Below are positions 17,353 through 24,692 of a stretch of 28,434 bases of DNA, piece by piece. This stretch comes from DASQDT01 sp036380435 (GTDB lineage: Bacteria; Acidobacteriota; Blastocatellia; Pyrinomonadales; Pyrinomonadaceae): NCBI GenBank assembly GCA_036380435.1, contig DASVES010000474.1:1-28434 (forward strand). Direction: 5' to 3'. Position numbers and translations under genes: made by a program. Numbering within the stretch: position 1 is the first letter of the stretch; each line of letters begins with the position of its first letter. Below the pieces are notes generated by a model, which worked only from the letters and a program-made list of their open reading frames with translations, was not told the origin of the DNA and did not search any database.

Positions 17353-17867
17353 CCCAACCACGCATACTCATCGCCGGCATTGGCAACATCTTCCTCGGCG
17401 ACGACGCTTTTGGCTCGGAAGTGGCAAGGCGTCTGGCCGTGCGCGAGTTGCCGGAGGAGGTGCGTGTCGTTGACTTCGGGATACGCGGCTTCGATCTCAC
17501 CTACGCGTTGCTCGACGGCTACGAAGTAACCATCTTCGTTGACGCGACTCCGCGCGGAGAAGCGCCCGGCACGCTCTACACCATCGAGCCGAACTTGAGC
17601 GAGCTGGATGACCTCGACGCCGAAAGCATGATGGTCGAGCCGCACGGCATGAATCCGTTGAAGGTGCTCGGCATGGTCAAGTCGATGGGCGGCGAATTCA
17701 AGCGTATCTTTCTGGTCGGGTGCGAGCCGGCGCCGCTTTGCTCGGAAGACGGGCACATGGGGTTGAGTGAGCCGGTAACGGCGGCCGTGGACGAAGCGGT
17801 GAAGGTGGTCGAGTCGCTCGTCCGCGAGATTCTCGAAGAGAGAGGTCAGAAGGCGACGGCAGTTTGA
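17349..17867 (+). CDS. Hydrogenase maturation protease (HybD/HyaD family)
   Basis: A 172-aa endopeptidase that should cleave the 21-residue C-terminal tail of HhyL after nickel insertion. The N-terminal motif GIGNIFLGDDAFG puts Asp19 where HybD has metal-binding Glu16. Asp65 (IFVDAT) and His99 (VEPHGMNPL) match HybD Asp62 and His93. The GxGN start and the length are typical. It is coupled to the upstream 109-aa gene by an ATGA overlap and followed by the DUF6893 peptide gene. Because only one hydrogenase is encoded here, HhyL is the obvious substrate. Confidence 0.93.
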   Translation: MTQPRILIAGIGNIFLGDDAFGSEVARRLAVRELPEEVRVVDFGIRGFDLTYALLDGYEVTIFVDATPRGEAPGTLYTIEPNLSELDDLDAESMMVEPHGMNPLKVLGMVKSMGGEFKRIFLVGCEPAPLCSEDGHMGLSEPVTAAVDEAVKVVESLVREILEERGQKATAV

Positions 17868-17900
17868 GTGATATTCAGAAGTAAAGGGAGATCATCTGTC

Positions 17901-18056
17901 ATGAAGCATAATCAATCGTTGGAGCGAAGAGTCAGGAGGTCAGCCGGTATGGGTCTCTGGTCAATTGTTGGAAGCGCGGCGTTGGTACTGGCCGCGGCCG
18001 CGGTTGTCGTGAGCCTGCCCGACATCAAACGCTATATCAAGATCAGCAGGATGTAA
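17901..18056 (+). CDS. DUF6893-like small single-span membrane protein
   Basis: A 51-aa peptide. I choose ATG 17901, with AAAGGGAG (17883-17890) upstream; an in-frame GTG at 17868 would add 11 residues. The N-terminus is basic (LERRVRRSAGMG), followed by one strongly hydrophobic helix (about LWSIVGSAALVLAAAAVVVS) and a short basic tail, LPDIKRYIKISRM. The PDIKRYIKI-RM ending matches what I recall of DUF6893 small proteins, which occur in actinobacterial hydrogenase loci. A single-helix peptide in an operon without a cytochrome b subunit could be the membrane tether of the hydrogenase, but that is inference. Confidence 0.7.
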   Translation: MKHNQSLERRVRRSAGMGLWSIVGSAALVLAAAAVVVSLPDIKRYIKISRM

Positions 18057-18195
18057 CACGCGCCCGTCAGCAGTTAAGAAGCGAACGAGGGGCGCAGGCC
18101 GTGAAGTTCATCTATGGAAAGACGTGGCGGCAGGTGTCGTCGGCGGGCTGGCCGCGTCTGCCGTCATGTATGGAGTCTCAAGCCCTCCAGAACTT

Positions 18196-18765
18196 ATGAG
18201 CATGAATGAGTCCAGCGTTGTTCGCTATCGGATAGACGCCGGCCGGAGCAGGTTCACGGTGCAGGGGGTGGCCGAGGGGATGCTCTCCATGTTCGGCCAC
18301 AATCCCGTGATCGCCATCTGCGGCTTCGGCGGCGACGTGCGGTGCGACCCCGGCACGCTCGAAGCCGCGTCGCTGCTGATGCTGGTGCAGACCGACTCGC
18401 TCGCGGTCGTCAACAAAGTGAGTGGTAAGGATAAACGGGAGATGGAGCGCGGGATGCGTGAAGACGTGCTCGAAATCGCCCGTTACCCCGAGGTTGTTTT
18501 CATGAGCACGAAGGTCTCGGCGAACCGCACGGCTGAAGGCCAGTACCAGACGAGGATCAGCGGAAATCTGTCACTCCACGGCGTGACGCGCGAACACCAG
18601 ATCAATGCACAGGTGACGGTCAACGGCAGCAGCCTGCGCGCACAGGGCGAGTCCGCGTTGCGACAAAGCGATTACAACATCAAGCCCGTCTCCGCCGTCG
18701 GCGGCACGCTCAAGATGAAGGACGAGCTGAAACTCTCGTTCGACATCATTGCAAGTGAGCAGTGA
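18196..18765 (+). CDS. YceI family (polyisoprenoid-binding-like) protein
   Basis: About 189 aa with the preferred ATG 18196. The frame is open upstream to GTG 18124, which would add a Gly/Ala-rich helix (AAGVVGGLAASAVMYGVSS). The YceI lipocalin-like barrel is recognisable from VVRYRIDAGRSRFTVQGVAE, then FGHNPVIAICGFGGDV, VSGKDKREMERGMREDVL, ARYPEVVFMST and ISGNLSLHGVTREHQI. YceI proteins bind long isoprenoid chains, including quinone tails, in a hydrophobic pocket. Its place between the DUF6893 peptide and hypA suggests a link to the quinone partner of the hydrogenase. The last residues, ASEQ, and the stop are encoded by the first heptamers of a foldback, so the native end may have been different. 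Neither start has a convincing Shine-Dalgarno. Confidence 0.85.
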   Translation: MSMNESSVVRYRIDAGRSRFTVQGVAEGMLSMFGHNPVIAICGFGGDVRCDPGTLEAASLLMLVQTDSLAVVNKVSGKDKREMERGMREDVLEIARYPEVVFMSTKVSANRTAEGQYQTRISGNLSLHGVTREHQINAQVTVNGSSLRAQGESALRQSDYNIKPVSAVGGTLKMKDELKLSFDIIASEQ

Positions 18766-18829
18766 GCAGTGAGCAGTAAGCAGTCAAACTGCTTTTTACT
18801 GCTCACTGCTCACTGCTCACTGCTCACTT
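18755..18829. repeat. Heptamer foldback between the YceI gene and hypA
   Basis: The left arm 18755-18784 (GTGAGCA three times, then GTAAGCA) and the right arm 18798-18829 (ACTGCTC four times) are inverted repeats with a period of 7. The YceI stop (18763-18765) lies in the left arm, and hypA starts 4 nt after the right arm. Confidence 0.92.
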
Positions 18830-18833
18830 AATC

Positions 18834-19178
18834 ATGCACGAGCTTTCCATAGCCATGAGTATGGTGGAGATGGCGGAGGAAGAGGCTGCGCGCCGGGGTG
18901 GCGTTAAAGTTTTTGCGATCCACCTCAAGCTGGGCCAACTTTCAGGCGTGGTCAAAGACGCCCTGCTCTTCTCCTATGAGATAGTCTGTCAGGGCACCAC
19001 TCTGGAAGGCTCGCAACTCATCATCGAAGAAATTCCGGTGGTGGTCTATTGCCCGACCTGCCGGGCCGAAACGTCGCTCGCTTCGCTTCAGCGATTTTGT
19101 TGTGCGGCTTGCGGCACTCTGACATCGGAGGTCGTGCGGGGAAAAGAACTCGAAGTCGTCGCCATGGAGATTCAATGA
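18834..19178 (+). CDS. hypA: Hydrogenase nickel metallochaperone HypA
   Basis: A 114-aa protein that starts MHELSIAMSM, with His2 as the known nickel ligand. The zinc site is Cys73-x2-Cys76 (CPTC) and Cys90-x2-Cys93 (CAAC). HypA accepts nickel and, with HypB, inserts it into the large subunit after the Fe(CN)2CO unit is in place. ATG 18834 follows a foldback and shows no Shine-Dalgarno. The TGA stop overlaps the hypB start in ATGATG. Confidence 0.95.
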   Translation: MHELSIAMSMVEMAEEEAARRGGVKVFAIHLKLGQLSGVVKDALLFSYEIVCQGTTLEGSQLIIEEIPVVVYCPTCRAETSLASLQRFCCAACGTLTSEVVRGKELEVVAMEIQ

Positions 19179-19867
19179 TGAGCAGCCAACCGCGCCTCGT
19201 CGAAGTCAGGCAAAACGTGCTGAAGCAGAACGATCTGCTCGCGCGCGAGCTGCGGAGACGTTTTCAGGAAGCAGGTGTTTGCGTCGTCAGTCTCGTCTCA
19301 AGTCCCGGCTCCGGCAAGACGGCCTTTCTGGAAAAGGCGCTCACGCTGCTCCAGCGTTCAAAGTTGCGTGTCGCGGCCCTCGTCGGAGACCTCGCGACGG
19401 AGAACGACGCGGCGCGGCTCGCCCGCAGCGGCGCGCCCGTCAGACAGATCACGACCGGCACGATTTGTCATCTCGATGCACAGATGGTCGAGCGCGCTCT
19501 CGAAGAATGGAACCTCGAAGAACTGGATGTGCTGTTCATTGAAAATGTCGGCAACCTCGTCTGCCCGTCGAGTTATGATTTAGGCGAAGACCTCCGTCTG
19601 GTTCTCCTCTCCGTGACCGAAGGCGAGGATAAGCCTCTCAAGTATCCGACGATTTTCAACACGGCGGACGTGGCCGTTATCACCAAAATAGATTTGGCCG
19701 AGGCCGTCGAGTTTGACCGGGCCGCGGCGCACCGCAACATCCAGTCCGTCCGCCCCGGAATGAAGGTCTTCGAGGTTTCGGCGAAGACAGGCGAGGGGAT
19801 GGATGAGTTGTTGCCAGTGCTCTACAGCGCCCGTTCCGCGGAGTCGGAGAAAGTTCTGGCGGGCTGA
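19175..19867 (+). CDS. hypB: Hydrogenase nickel-insertion GTPase HypB
   Basis: A 230-aa GTPase beginning at ATG 19175, which overlaps the hypA stop; the frame extends upstream only as a shadow of hypA. P-loop SPGSGKT (43-49), GDLATENDA (71-79), ENVGNLVC (123-130) and TKIDLAE mark the SIMIBI GTPase fold. The metal site of the G domain is present as Cys98-His99 and Cys130. The N-terminal CxxCGC site of E. coli HypB and the His-rich stretch of some HypB proteins are absent, so it has no nickel-storage part. It works with HypA, and the NicO-like permease at 25921 could supply the metal. Confidence 0.95.
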   Translation: MMSSQPRLVEVRQNVLKQNDLLARELRRRFQEAGVCVVSLVSSPGSGKTAFLEKALTLLQRSKLRVAALVGDLATENDAARLARSGAPVRQITTGTICHLDAQMVERALEEWNLEELDVLFIENVGNLVCPSSYDLGEDLRLVLLSVTEGEDKPLKYPTIFNTADVAVITKIDLAEAVEFDRAAAHRNIQSVRPGMKVFEVSAKTGEGMDELLPVLYSARSAESEKVLAG

Positions 19868-19894
19868 GTCCTTCAGTACGATGAGACGTTTCTC

Positions 19895-22222
19895 ATGCGC
19901 GTTGCCGAACACATTTCGCGAACTACCCGTGTGCAAATACTGGTGCGCGGCATCGTGCAGGGCGTAGGGTTTCGCCCTTATGTCTACTCGCTTGCCGCGC
20001 GGGGCGCGCTTCGAGGCCGGGTGCTGAACAACACGACGGGCGTGCTGATTGACGTTGAAGGCGAAGATCACCGCATCGAAGAGTTCATCAATGAGATTAC
20101 TTTGAACCCGCCCCCGCTCTCTCAAATCGAATCGATCCAGCGCCACGACGATCTGGCTTCGGCGAATTATCAAGACTTCCGCATTGTCGAGAGTGCGGCG
20201 GAGGGAGTGAAGCTCGTTCCCGTCTCGGCTGACGTGGCCACCTGCGCGGATTGCCTGCGCGAACTTTTCGATTCGCAAGACCGTCGCCACCGCTACCCCT
20301 TCATCAACTGCACCAACTGCGGCCCGCGCTTCACCATCGTCGAAGCCGTCCCCTACGACCGCGCGCAGACCACGATGCGCGACTTCGAGATGTGCGCGCC
20401 GTGCCGCGCCGAGTATGAGAACCCGCTCGACCGCCGCTTCCACGCCGAGCCGACGGCCTGCGCGTCTTGCGGCCCGAGGCTGCGTCTGACGGACGCGTGC
20501 GCTCGCGCGCCTGAGTTCGATGAGGCCGACGGCTTAGACATCATTGGCCGCGTGCGCCGCCTGCTCTCTTCGGGGAAGATCGTCGCCATCAAAGGCATCG
20601 GCGGCTACCACCTCGCCTGCGACGCGCTCGACGCGGGGGCGGTCGAGCGTCTGCGACAGAGGAAGTACAGGGAGGACAAGCCGTTCGCGCTGATGGGCGC
20701 TTCGGTCGATGTCGTCAGAGAGTATTGCCGCGTCTCCGAACTTGAGGAACGTTTGCTACTGTCGGCACGCCGGCCCATCGTCCTCCTCGAAAAGAGGGCG
20801 GGCGCTGTCCTCCCCAAAGCGGTCGCGCCGCGCGTGAACACGCTCGGCTTCATGCTGCCCTACGCGCCCCTGCACCACCTGCTTCTCGAAGACCTCGACC
20901 GCCCACTCGTGTTGACGAGCGCCAACGTCTCCGACGAGCCAATCTGTTATGAAGACGCGGAGGCGCGCGAGCGTCTGGGCGCGATAGCCGACTACTTTCT
21001 GCTCCACGACCGGCGGATTCACATGCGCGCCGACGACTCCGTGGCGCGCGTGCACGCGGGGCGCGAGATGATCCTGCGCCGCGCGCGCGGCTACGCGCCC
21101 GCGCCCGTCCGCGTGGCGTTCAGGTTCGAGCGACAGATTCTCGCCTGCGGCGCGGAGCTGAAGAACACCTTCTGCCTCGCGCGTGACAACTACGCCTTCA
21201 TCAGTCATCACGTCGGCGACCTGGAAAATCTGGAAACGCTGCGCTCCTTCGAGCGGGGCGTCGAACACTACCGGCGGCTCTTTCACCTCAACCCCGACGT
21301 GGTCGCCTACGACCTGCACCCCGAATACCTCTCGACGAAGTACGCGCTCGCGCTCGATGAAATCCCGGACAAAATCGGCGTCCAGCATCATCACGCGCAC
21401 GTCGCGAGCTGCATGGCCGACAACCGGATAGAGGGCGAGGTGATCGGCGTGGCGATGGACGGTCTCGGCTTCGGCACGGACGGACGCCTCTGGGGCGGCG
21501 AGTTCTTCGTCGCGGACTTTTGCGATGCGGAGCGCGTCGCCCATCTCGACTACGTGCCGATGCCCGGCGGCGCGAAGGCCGTCCGCGAGCCGTGGCGCAT
21601 GGCCGCCGTCTACCTGCATCGCGCGTTCGGCGACGAGTTTCTAAACCTCGACATACCCTTCGTTCAAAATCTGGACCGGCGCGCGTGGACGACGCTGCGA
21701 CGGATGGCGGCCACGGCCACGAACAGCCCAGAGACTTCGAGCATGGGCAGACTCTTCGACGCCGTGGCGGGCCTGTTGAGTTTGAGGGGCGCGGTGAACT
21801 ACGAGGGGCAGGCGGCGATTGAGTTGGAGACGATTGCGGAGCGCGCGTGTAGACAAGAAGGCTACGCGTTCGAGCTTGAGGAGGGCGGCAGGGTCATCAA
21901 GGCCGAAGCGGTCGTCAGGCGCGCGGTCGAAGACTTGCTTGAAGGGCGCCGCCCGCAAGAGGTCTCCGCGAAGTTTCATCTCGGGGTGGCCGCCCTTATC
22001 GCGGCGGTCGCCCGACGGGTGAGGGACGAGCGGAAGCTGGAAAGAGTTGTGCTTTCGGGCGGCGTCTTTCAGAATACATTTCTCCTAGAAGCCGCCTGCC
22101 GGATGCTTAAGGGCGACGGTTTCGAGGTTTTCACACACAGCCGCGTGCCCCCGAACGACGGCGGCATCAGCTTCGGCCAGGCGGCCATTGCCGACGCGCG
22201 TCTTAAAGCAGGGAGGGTTTAA
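19895..22222 (+). CDS. hypF: Carbamoyltransferase HypF
   Basis: A 775-aa protein that makes the cyanide ligand precursor: it converts carbamoyl phosphate and ATP to carbamoyl-adenylate and transfers the carbamoyl group to HypE. The N-terminal acylphosphatase domain has VRGIVQGVGFRPYVY (17-31). Two zinc fingers follow, with CxxC pairs at 117/120, 139/142, 167/170 and 189/192. The YrdC-like domain starts near 215 (SGKIVAIKGIGGYHLACDA), and the Kae1-like C-terminal domain carries QHHHAH at about 497-502 and VLSGGVFQNTFL near the end. The length is usual for the family. ATG 19895 is 27 nt after hypB, and hypC starts 3 nt after the stop. Confidence 0.96.
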   Translation: MRVAEHISRTTRVQILVRGIVQGVGFRPYVYSLAARGALRGRVLNNTTGVLIDVEGEDHRIEEFINEITLNPPPLSQIESIQRHDDLASANYQDFRIVESAAEGVKLVPVSADVATCADCLRELFDSQDRRHRYPFINCTNCGPRFTIVEAVPYDRAQTTMRDFEMCAPCRAEYENPLDRRFHAEPTACASCGPRLRLTDACARAPEFDEADGLDIIGRVRRLLSSGKIVAIKGIGGYHLACDALDAGAVERLRQRKYREDKPFALMGASVDVVREYCRVSELEERLLLSARRPIVLLEKRAGAVLPKAVAPRVNTLGFMLPYAPLHHLLLEDLDRPLVLTSANVSDEPICYEDAEARERLGAIADYFLLHDRRIHMRADDSVARVHAGREMILRRARGYAPAPVRVAFRFERQILACGAELKNTFCLARDNYAFISHHVGDLENLETLRSFERGVEHYRRLFHLNPDVVAYDLHPEYLSTKYALALDEIPDKIGVQHHHAHVASCMADNRIEGEVIGVAMDGLGFGTDGRLWGGEFFVADFCDAERVAHLDYVPMPGGAKAVREPWRMAAVYLHRAFGDEFLNLDIPFVQNLDRRAWTTLRRMAATATNSPETSSMGRLFDAVAGLLSLRGAVNYEGQAAIELETIAERACRQEGYAFELEEGGRVIKAEAVVRRAVEDLLEGRRPQEVSAKFHLGVAALIAAVARRVRDERKLERVVLSGGVFQNTFLLEAACRMLKGDGFEVFTHSRVPPNDGGISFGQAAIADARLKAGRV

Positions 22223-22225
22223 TCG

Positions 22226-22492
22226 ATGTGTTTAGCGATACCCGGAAAGATCGTCGAGATAATTGACGAGGAAAACTCAATCGCCAAGGTTGACGTGGGC
22301 GGAGTCCGCCGCAACATCAACACGGGGATGCTCACTCCCGACGAGGCGCGCGTCGGCAACTACGTCCTGATCCACGTCGGCTTCGCGATGAGCAAGGTTG
22401 ACGAGCACGAGGCGATGGAGACGTTACGCATTCTGGAGGAGATCGGCCAGTTCGATGAGGAGTTCGACCAGTTCAAAACTTCTCTGGAATAA
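22226..22492 (+). CDS. hypC: Hydrogenase assembly chaperone HypC
   Basis: An 88-aa protein with the canonical start MCLAIPGKIVEI; Cys2 binds the Fe(CN)2CO unit together with HypD, and HypC then hands it to the large subunit. The GNYVLIHVGFAMSKVDEHEA segment is also typical. The Shine-Dalgarno (AGGGAGG) lies in the end of hypF, so the two are coupled. A foldback with 27-bp arms begins 2 nt after the stop. Confidence 0.96.
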   Translation: MCLAIPGKIVEIIDEENSIAKVDVGGVRRNINTGMLTPDEARVGNYVLIHVGFAMSKVDEHEAMETLRILEEIGQFDEEFDQFKTSLE

Positions 22493-22494
22493 AT

Positions 22495-22589
22495 TGTAGG
22501 GGCAGGGCTTGTCCCTGCCCGCAGGGATTCAATGTCATTCAACTTGAGTTCATGGGCGCGAACGGGCAGGGACAAGCCCTGCCCCTACA
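22495..22589. repeat. Foldback with perfect 27-bp arms, GTAGGGGC family, upstream of the SIS gene
   Basis: The arms 22495-22521 (starting TGTAGGGGCAGGG) and 22563-22589 are exact reverse complements over 27 bases. Each arm is itself a hairpin (GGGCAGGG/CCCTGCCC around CTTGT). It belongs to the same family as the outer arms of the element at 23315-23511. Confidence 0.92.
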
Positions 22590-22611
22590 GCCATCTTGGC
22601 AGAGGTCATTA

Positions 22612-23313
22612 ATGTCTGAGTCGGCAAAAGATTTCTCGCGCGCCTTCTACCCTTTCCTGCACGCGGACGAGAAGAAGCCGCAGGAGTTGATGGAAGAATT
22701 GCGCTTCTCGCTGTTGGAGAAGGCGCGCGAAAGCGTGGAGATCAAGAGCCGTTTCTTCGAGGAGAACAAGGACACCATCCTCGCCGCGTCGCTGGCGATG
22801 GCGAAGGCTTTTCACCACGGGCGCAAGCTGCTCGTCTGCGGCAACGGAGGCTCCGCCACCGACGCGCAGCACGTCACCGTCGAGTTCATGCACCCCGTCA
22901 TCGTCGGCCGCAAGGCGCTGCCCGCCATCTGTCTGACGAGCGACATGGCGATGGTCACGGCCGTGGCCAACGATGTGGGTTTCGACGACGTGTTTACCCG
23001 GCAGATCATCGCGCTCGGGGCCGAGGGCGACATCCTGCTCGGCATTTCGACGAGCGGCAACTCCGAGAACCTGAGGCACGCCTTCGCCACCGCGCGCGCG
23101 CGACGGCTTGTGACCGTCGGCTTCGCCGGGGGCGATGGCGGACGGATGTGCGAGCTGGGCGCAAAGGGCCTGCTGGATTTCTGCCTCACCGTGCCCACTT
23201 CGAGTATCCATCGGATTCAGGAGACGCACGTCGCCCTCTATCACATCATGTGGGACATGGTGCATACATTCATGCAGCACCGCTCGCTTGTAGAGGAGCA
23301 AGCGGCTGAATAA
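22612..23313 (+). CDS. SIS-domain protein, D-sedoheptulose-7-phosphate isomerase (GmhA)-like
   Basis: A 233-aa protein. ATG 22612 is chosen because the upstream open frame is made by the foldback arm; AGAGG (22601-22605) precedes it. GmhA/SIS motifs are LLVCGNGGSATDAQH, LLGISTSGNSENL and IHRIQETHVALYHIMWDMV, the last with the Gln-Glu-x-His of the isomerase active site. GmhA converts sedoheptulose 7-phosphate to a heptose phosphate for cell-envelope heptose. A GmhA-like gene between hypC and hypD is also found in actinobacterial group 1h loci, so its presence is not random; its role in hydrogenase biogenesis is unknown. It is bracketed by two related foldbacks. Exact substrate cannot be told from sequence. 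Confidence 0.88.
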   Translation: MSESAKDFSRAFYPFLHADEKKPQELMEELRFSLLEKARESVEIKSRFFEENKDTILAASLAMAKAFHHGRKLLVCGNGGSATDAQHVTVEFMHPVIVGRKALPAICLTSDMAMVTAVANDVGFDDVFTRQIIALGAEGDILLGISTSGNSENLRHAFATARARRLVTVGFAGGDGGRMCELGAKGLLDFCLTVPTSSIHRIQETHVALYHIMWDMVHTFMQHRSLVEEQAAE

Positions 23314-23314
23314 T

Positions 23315-23511
23315 TGTAGGGGCCGCGGACTTGTCCGCGGCCCGGAGTTGCCGAAGCAATTAACATGGATGGGCAGGATGGGTAGGATAAAGAAAGGACT
23401 GATTTCAGATTTGAGATTTGAGATTTCAGATTTTCTGATCCTGCTCATCCTGTCCATCCATGTTAATTCTTCTTTCGCTGGAACGGGCAGCGGACAAGTC
23501 CGCGGCCTCTA
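23315..23511. repeat. Triple-nested foldback between the SIS gene and hypD
   Basis: Outer arms 23315-23344 and 23484-23511 (GTAGGGGCCGCGGACTTGTC type) are inverted with a few mismatches. Middle arms 23358-23388 and 23438-23468 (AATTAACATGGATGGGCAGG type, period about 9) are inverted. The centre 23406-23437 is a heptamer array (AGATTTG, AGATTTG, AGATTTC, AGATTTT). The layers sit inside each other in order. Confidence 0.9.
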
Positions 23512-23531
23512 CCGCAAATCTTGGGGGCATT

Positions 23532-24689
23532 ATGAAATTCGTAGACGAATACCGGCGGGGCGACATCGCCGAGAGACTCGCGGGGCAGGTGGCCCAACTG
23601 ACGGAGCGCCCGCTCAAGCTGATGGAAGTCTGCGGCGGCCACACGCACACGATCTTCAAGTATGGCATCGAAGACTTGCTGCCCGAGAACATCACGATGA
23701 TTCACGGGCCGGGCTGCCCAGTCTGCGTCATCCCCCTGGGGCGCGTTGACGACGCCATCTCGATAGCCCAACAGCCCGGCGTGATCTTCACGACCTTCGG
23801 CGACGCCATGCGCGTGCCCGGCTCGCGCACCAGCCTGCTCGACGCGAAGGCGTCGGGCGCGGACGTGCGGATGGTCTACTCGCCGCTCGACGCCTTGAAG
23901 ATTGCCAAGAAGAATCCTGAGCGCGACGTGGTTTTCCTCGCGCTCGGCTTTGAGACCACAGCGCCCTCGACCGCCCTGACCGTCCTTCAGGCGGCGAAAG
24001 ACGGCGTGGAAAACTTTTCGGTCTTTTGTAACCACATCACGATTGTGCCCGCGCTCAAGGCGCTCCTCGATTCGCCCGATCTGCAACTCGACGGCTTCCT
24101 CGGCCCCGGCCACGTCAGCACCGTCATCGGCACGCGGCCCTACGACTTCGTCCCCCAAGAGTACGGCAAGCCGGTCGTCGTCGCGGGCTTCGAGCCGCTC
24201 GACATCTTGCAGTCCGTCTACATGCTCGTCAGGCAGGTCGTCGAGGGGCGCGCTGAGGTCGAGAACCAGTACGGCCGCTGCGTCCATCGCGACGGCAACC
24301 GGAAGGCTCTGGAAGTTCTCTTCGAGGTCTTCGAGCCGCGCGACTTCTTCGAGTGGCGGGGCCTGGGCTCCATCGCGCACAGCGGGATGAAGCTCAGCCG
24401 CAAGTATGCGGCCTTCGACGCGGAACTCAGGTTCAGCGTGCCGGGCGTGGGCGTTGCCGATCCGAAGGCTTGCCAGTGTGGCGAGATTCTCAAAGGCGTG
24501 AAGCGGCCGTGGGAGTGCAAGGTCTTCGGGACGGCCTGCACGCCGGAGACGCCCATCGGCTCCTGCATGGTCTCCTCGGAGGGCGCGTGCGCCGCTTACT
24601 ACAACTTCGGCCGGCTGTCGAAGATCGCCGAGCGCTCCGCGCCGAACGGCGAAAGCAAACGGGCCGTCGAGGCGGGCGTGACGGTTTAG
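23532..24689 (+). CDS. hypD: Hydrogenase iron-cyano-CO assembly protein HypD
   Basis: A 385-aa protein. ATG 23532 is chosen because the open frame upstream (from 23460) is encoded by the foldback. Cys34 in EVCGGHTHT and Cys62/Cys65 in HGPGCPVC are the conserved redox and Fe-binding residues (E. coli Cys41, Cys69, Cys72). The C-terminal Cys-rich region (ACQCGEI, WECKVFGTACTP, GSCMVSSEGACAAYY) holds the 4Fe-4S cluster ligands. HypD with HypC assembles Fe(CN)2CO. hypE follows after 3 nt. Confidence 0.96.
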   Translation: MKFVDEYRRGDIAERLAGQVAQLTERPLKLMEVCGGHTHTIFKYGIEDLLPENITMIHGPGCPVCVIPLGRVDDAISIAQQPGVIFTTFGDAMRVPGSRTSLLDAKASGADVRMVYSPLDALKIAKKNPERDVVFLALGFETTAPSTALTVLQAAKDGVENFSVFCNHITIVPALKALLDSPDLQLDGFLGPGHVSTVIGTRPYDFVPQEYGKPVVVAGFEPLDILQSVYMLVRQVVEGRAEVENQYGRCVHRDGNRKALEVLFEVFEPRDFFEWRGLGSIAHSGMKLSRKYAAFDAELRFSVPGVGVADPKACQCGEILKGVKRPWECKVFGTACTPETPIGSCMVSSEGACAAYYNFGRLSKIAERSAPNGESKRAVEAGVTV

Positions 24690-24692
24690 CAG

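Noticed and set aside
22552..22611. Upstream in-frame ATG as the start of the SIS gene
   Set aside because: The added 20 residues are read from a foldback arm; ATG 22612 gives the usual GmhA-like start and has a purine-rich site.
23460..23531. Upstream in-frame ATG as the start of hypD
   Set aside because: That stretch is the middle and outer arms of the nested repeat; ATG 23532 gives the canonical HypD start.
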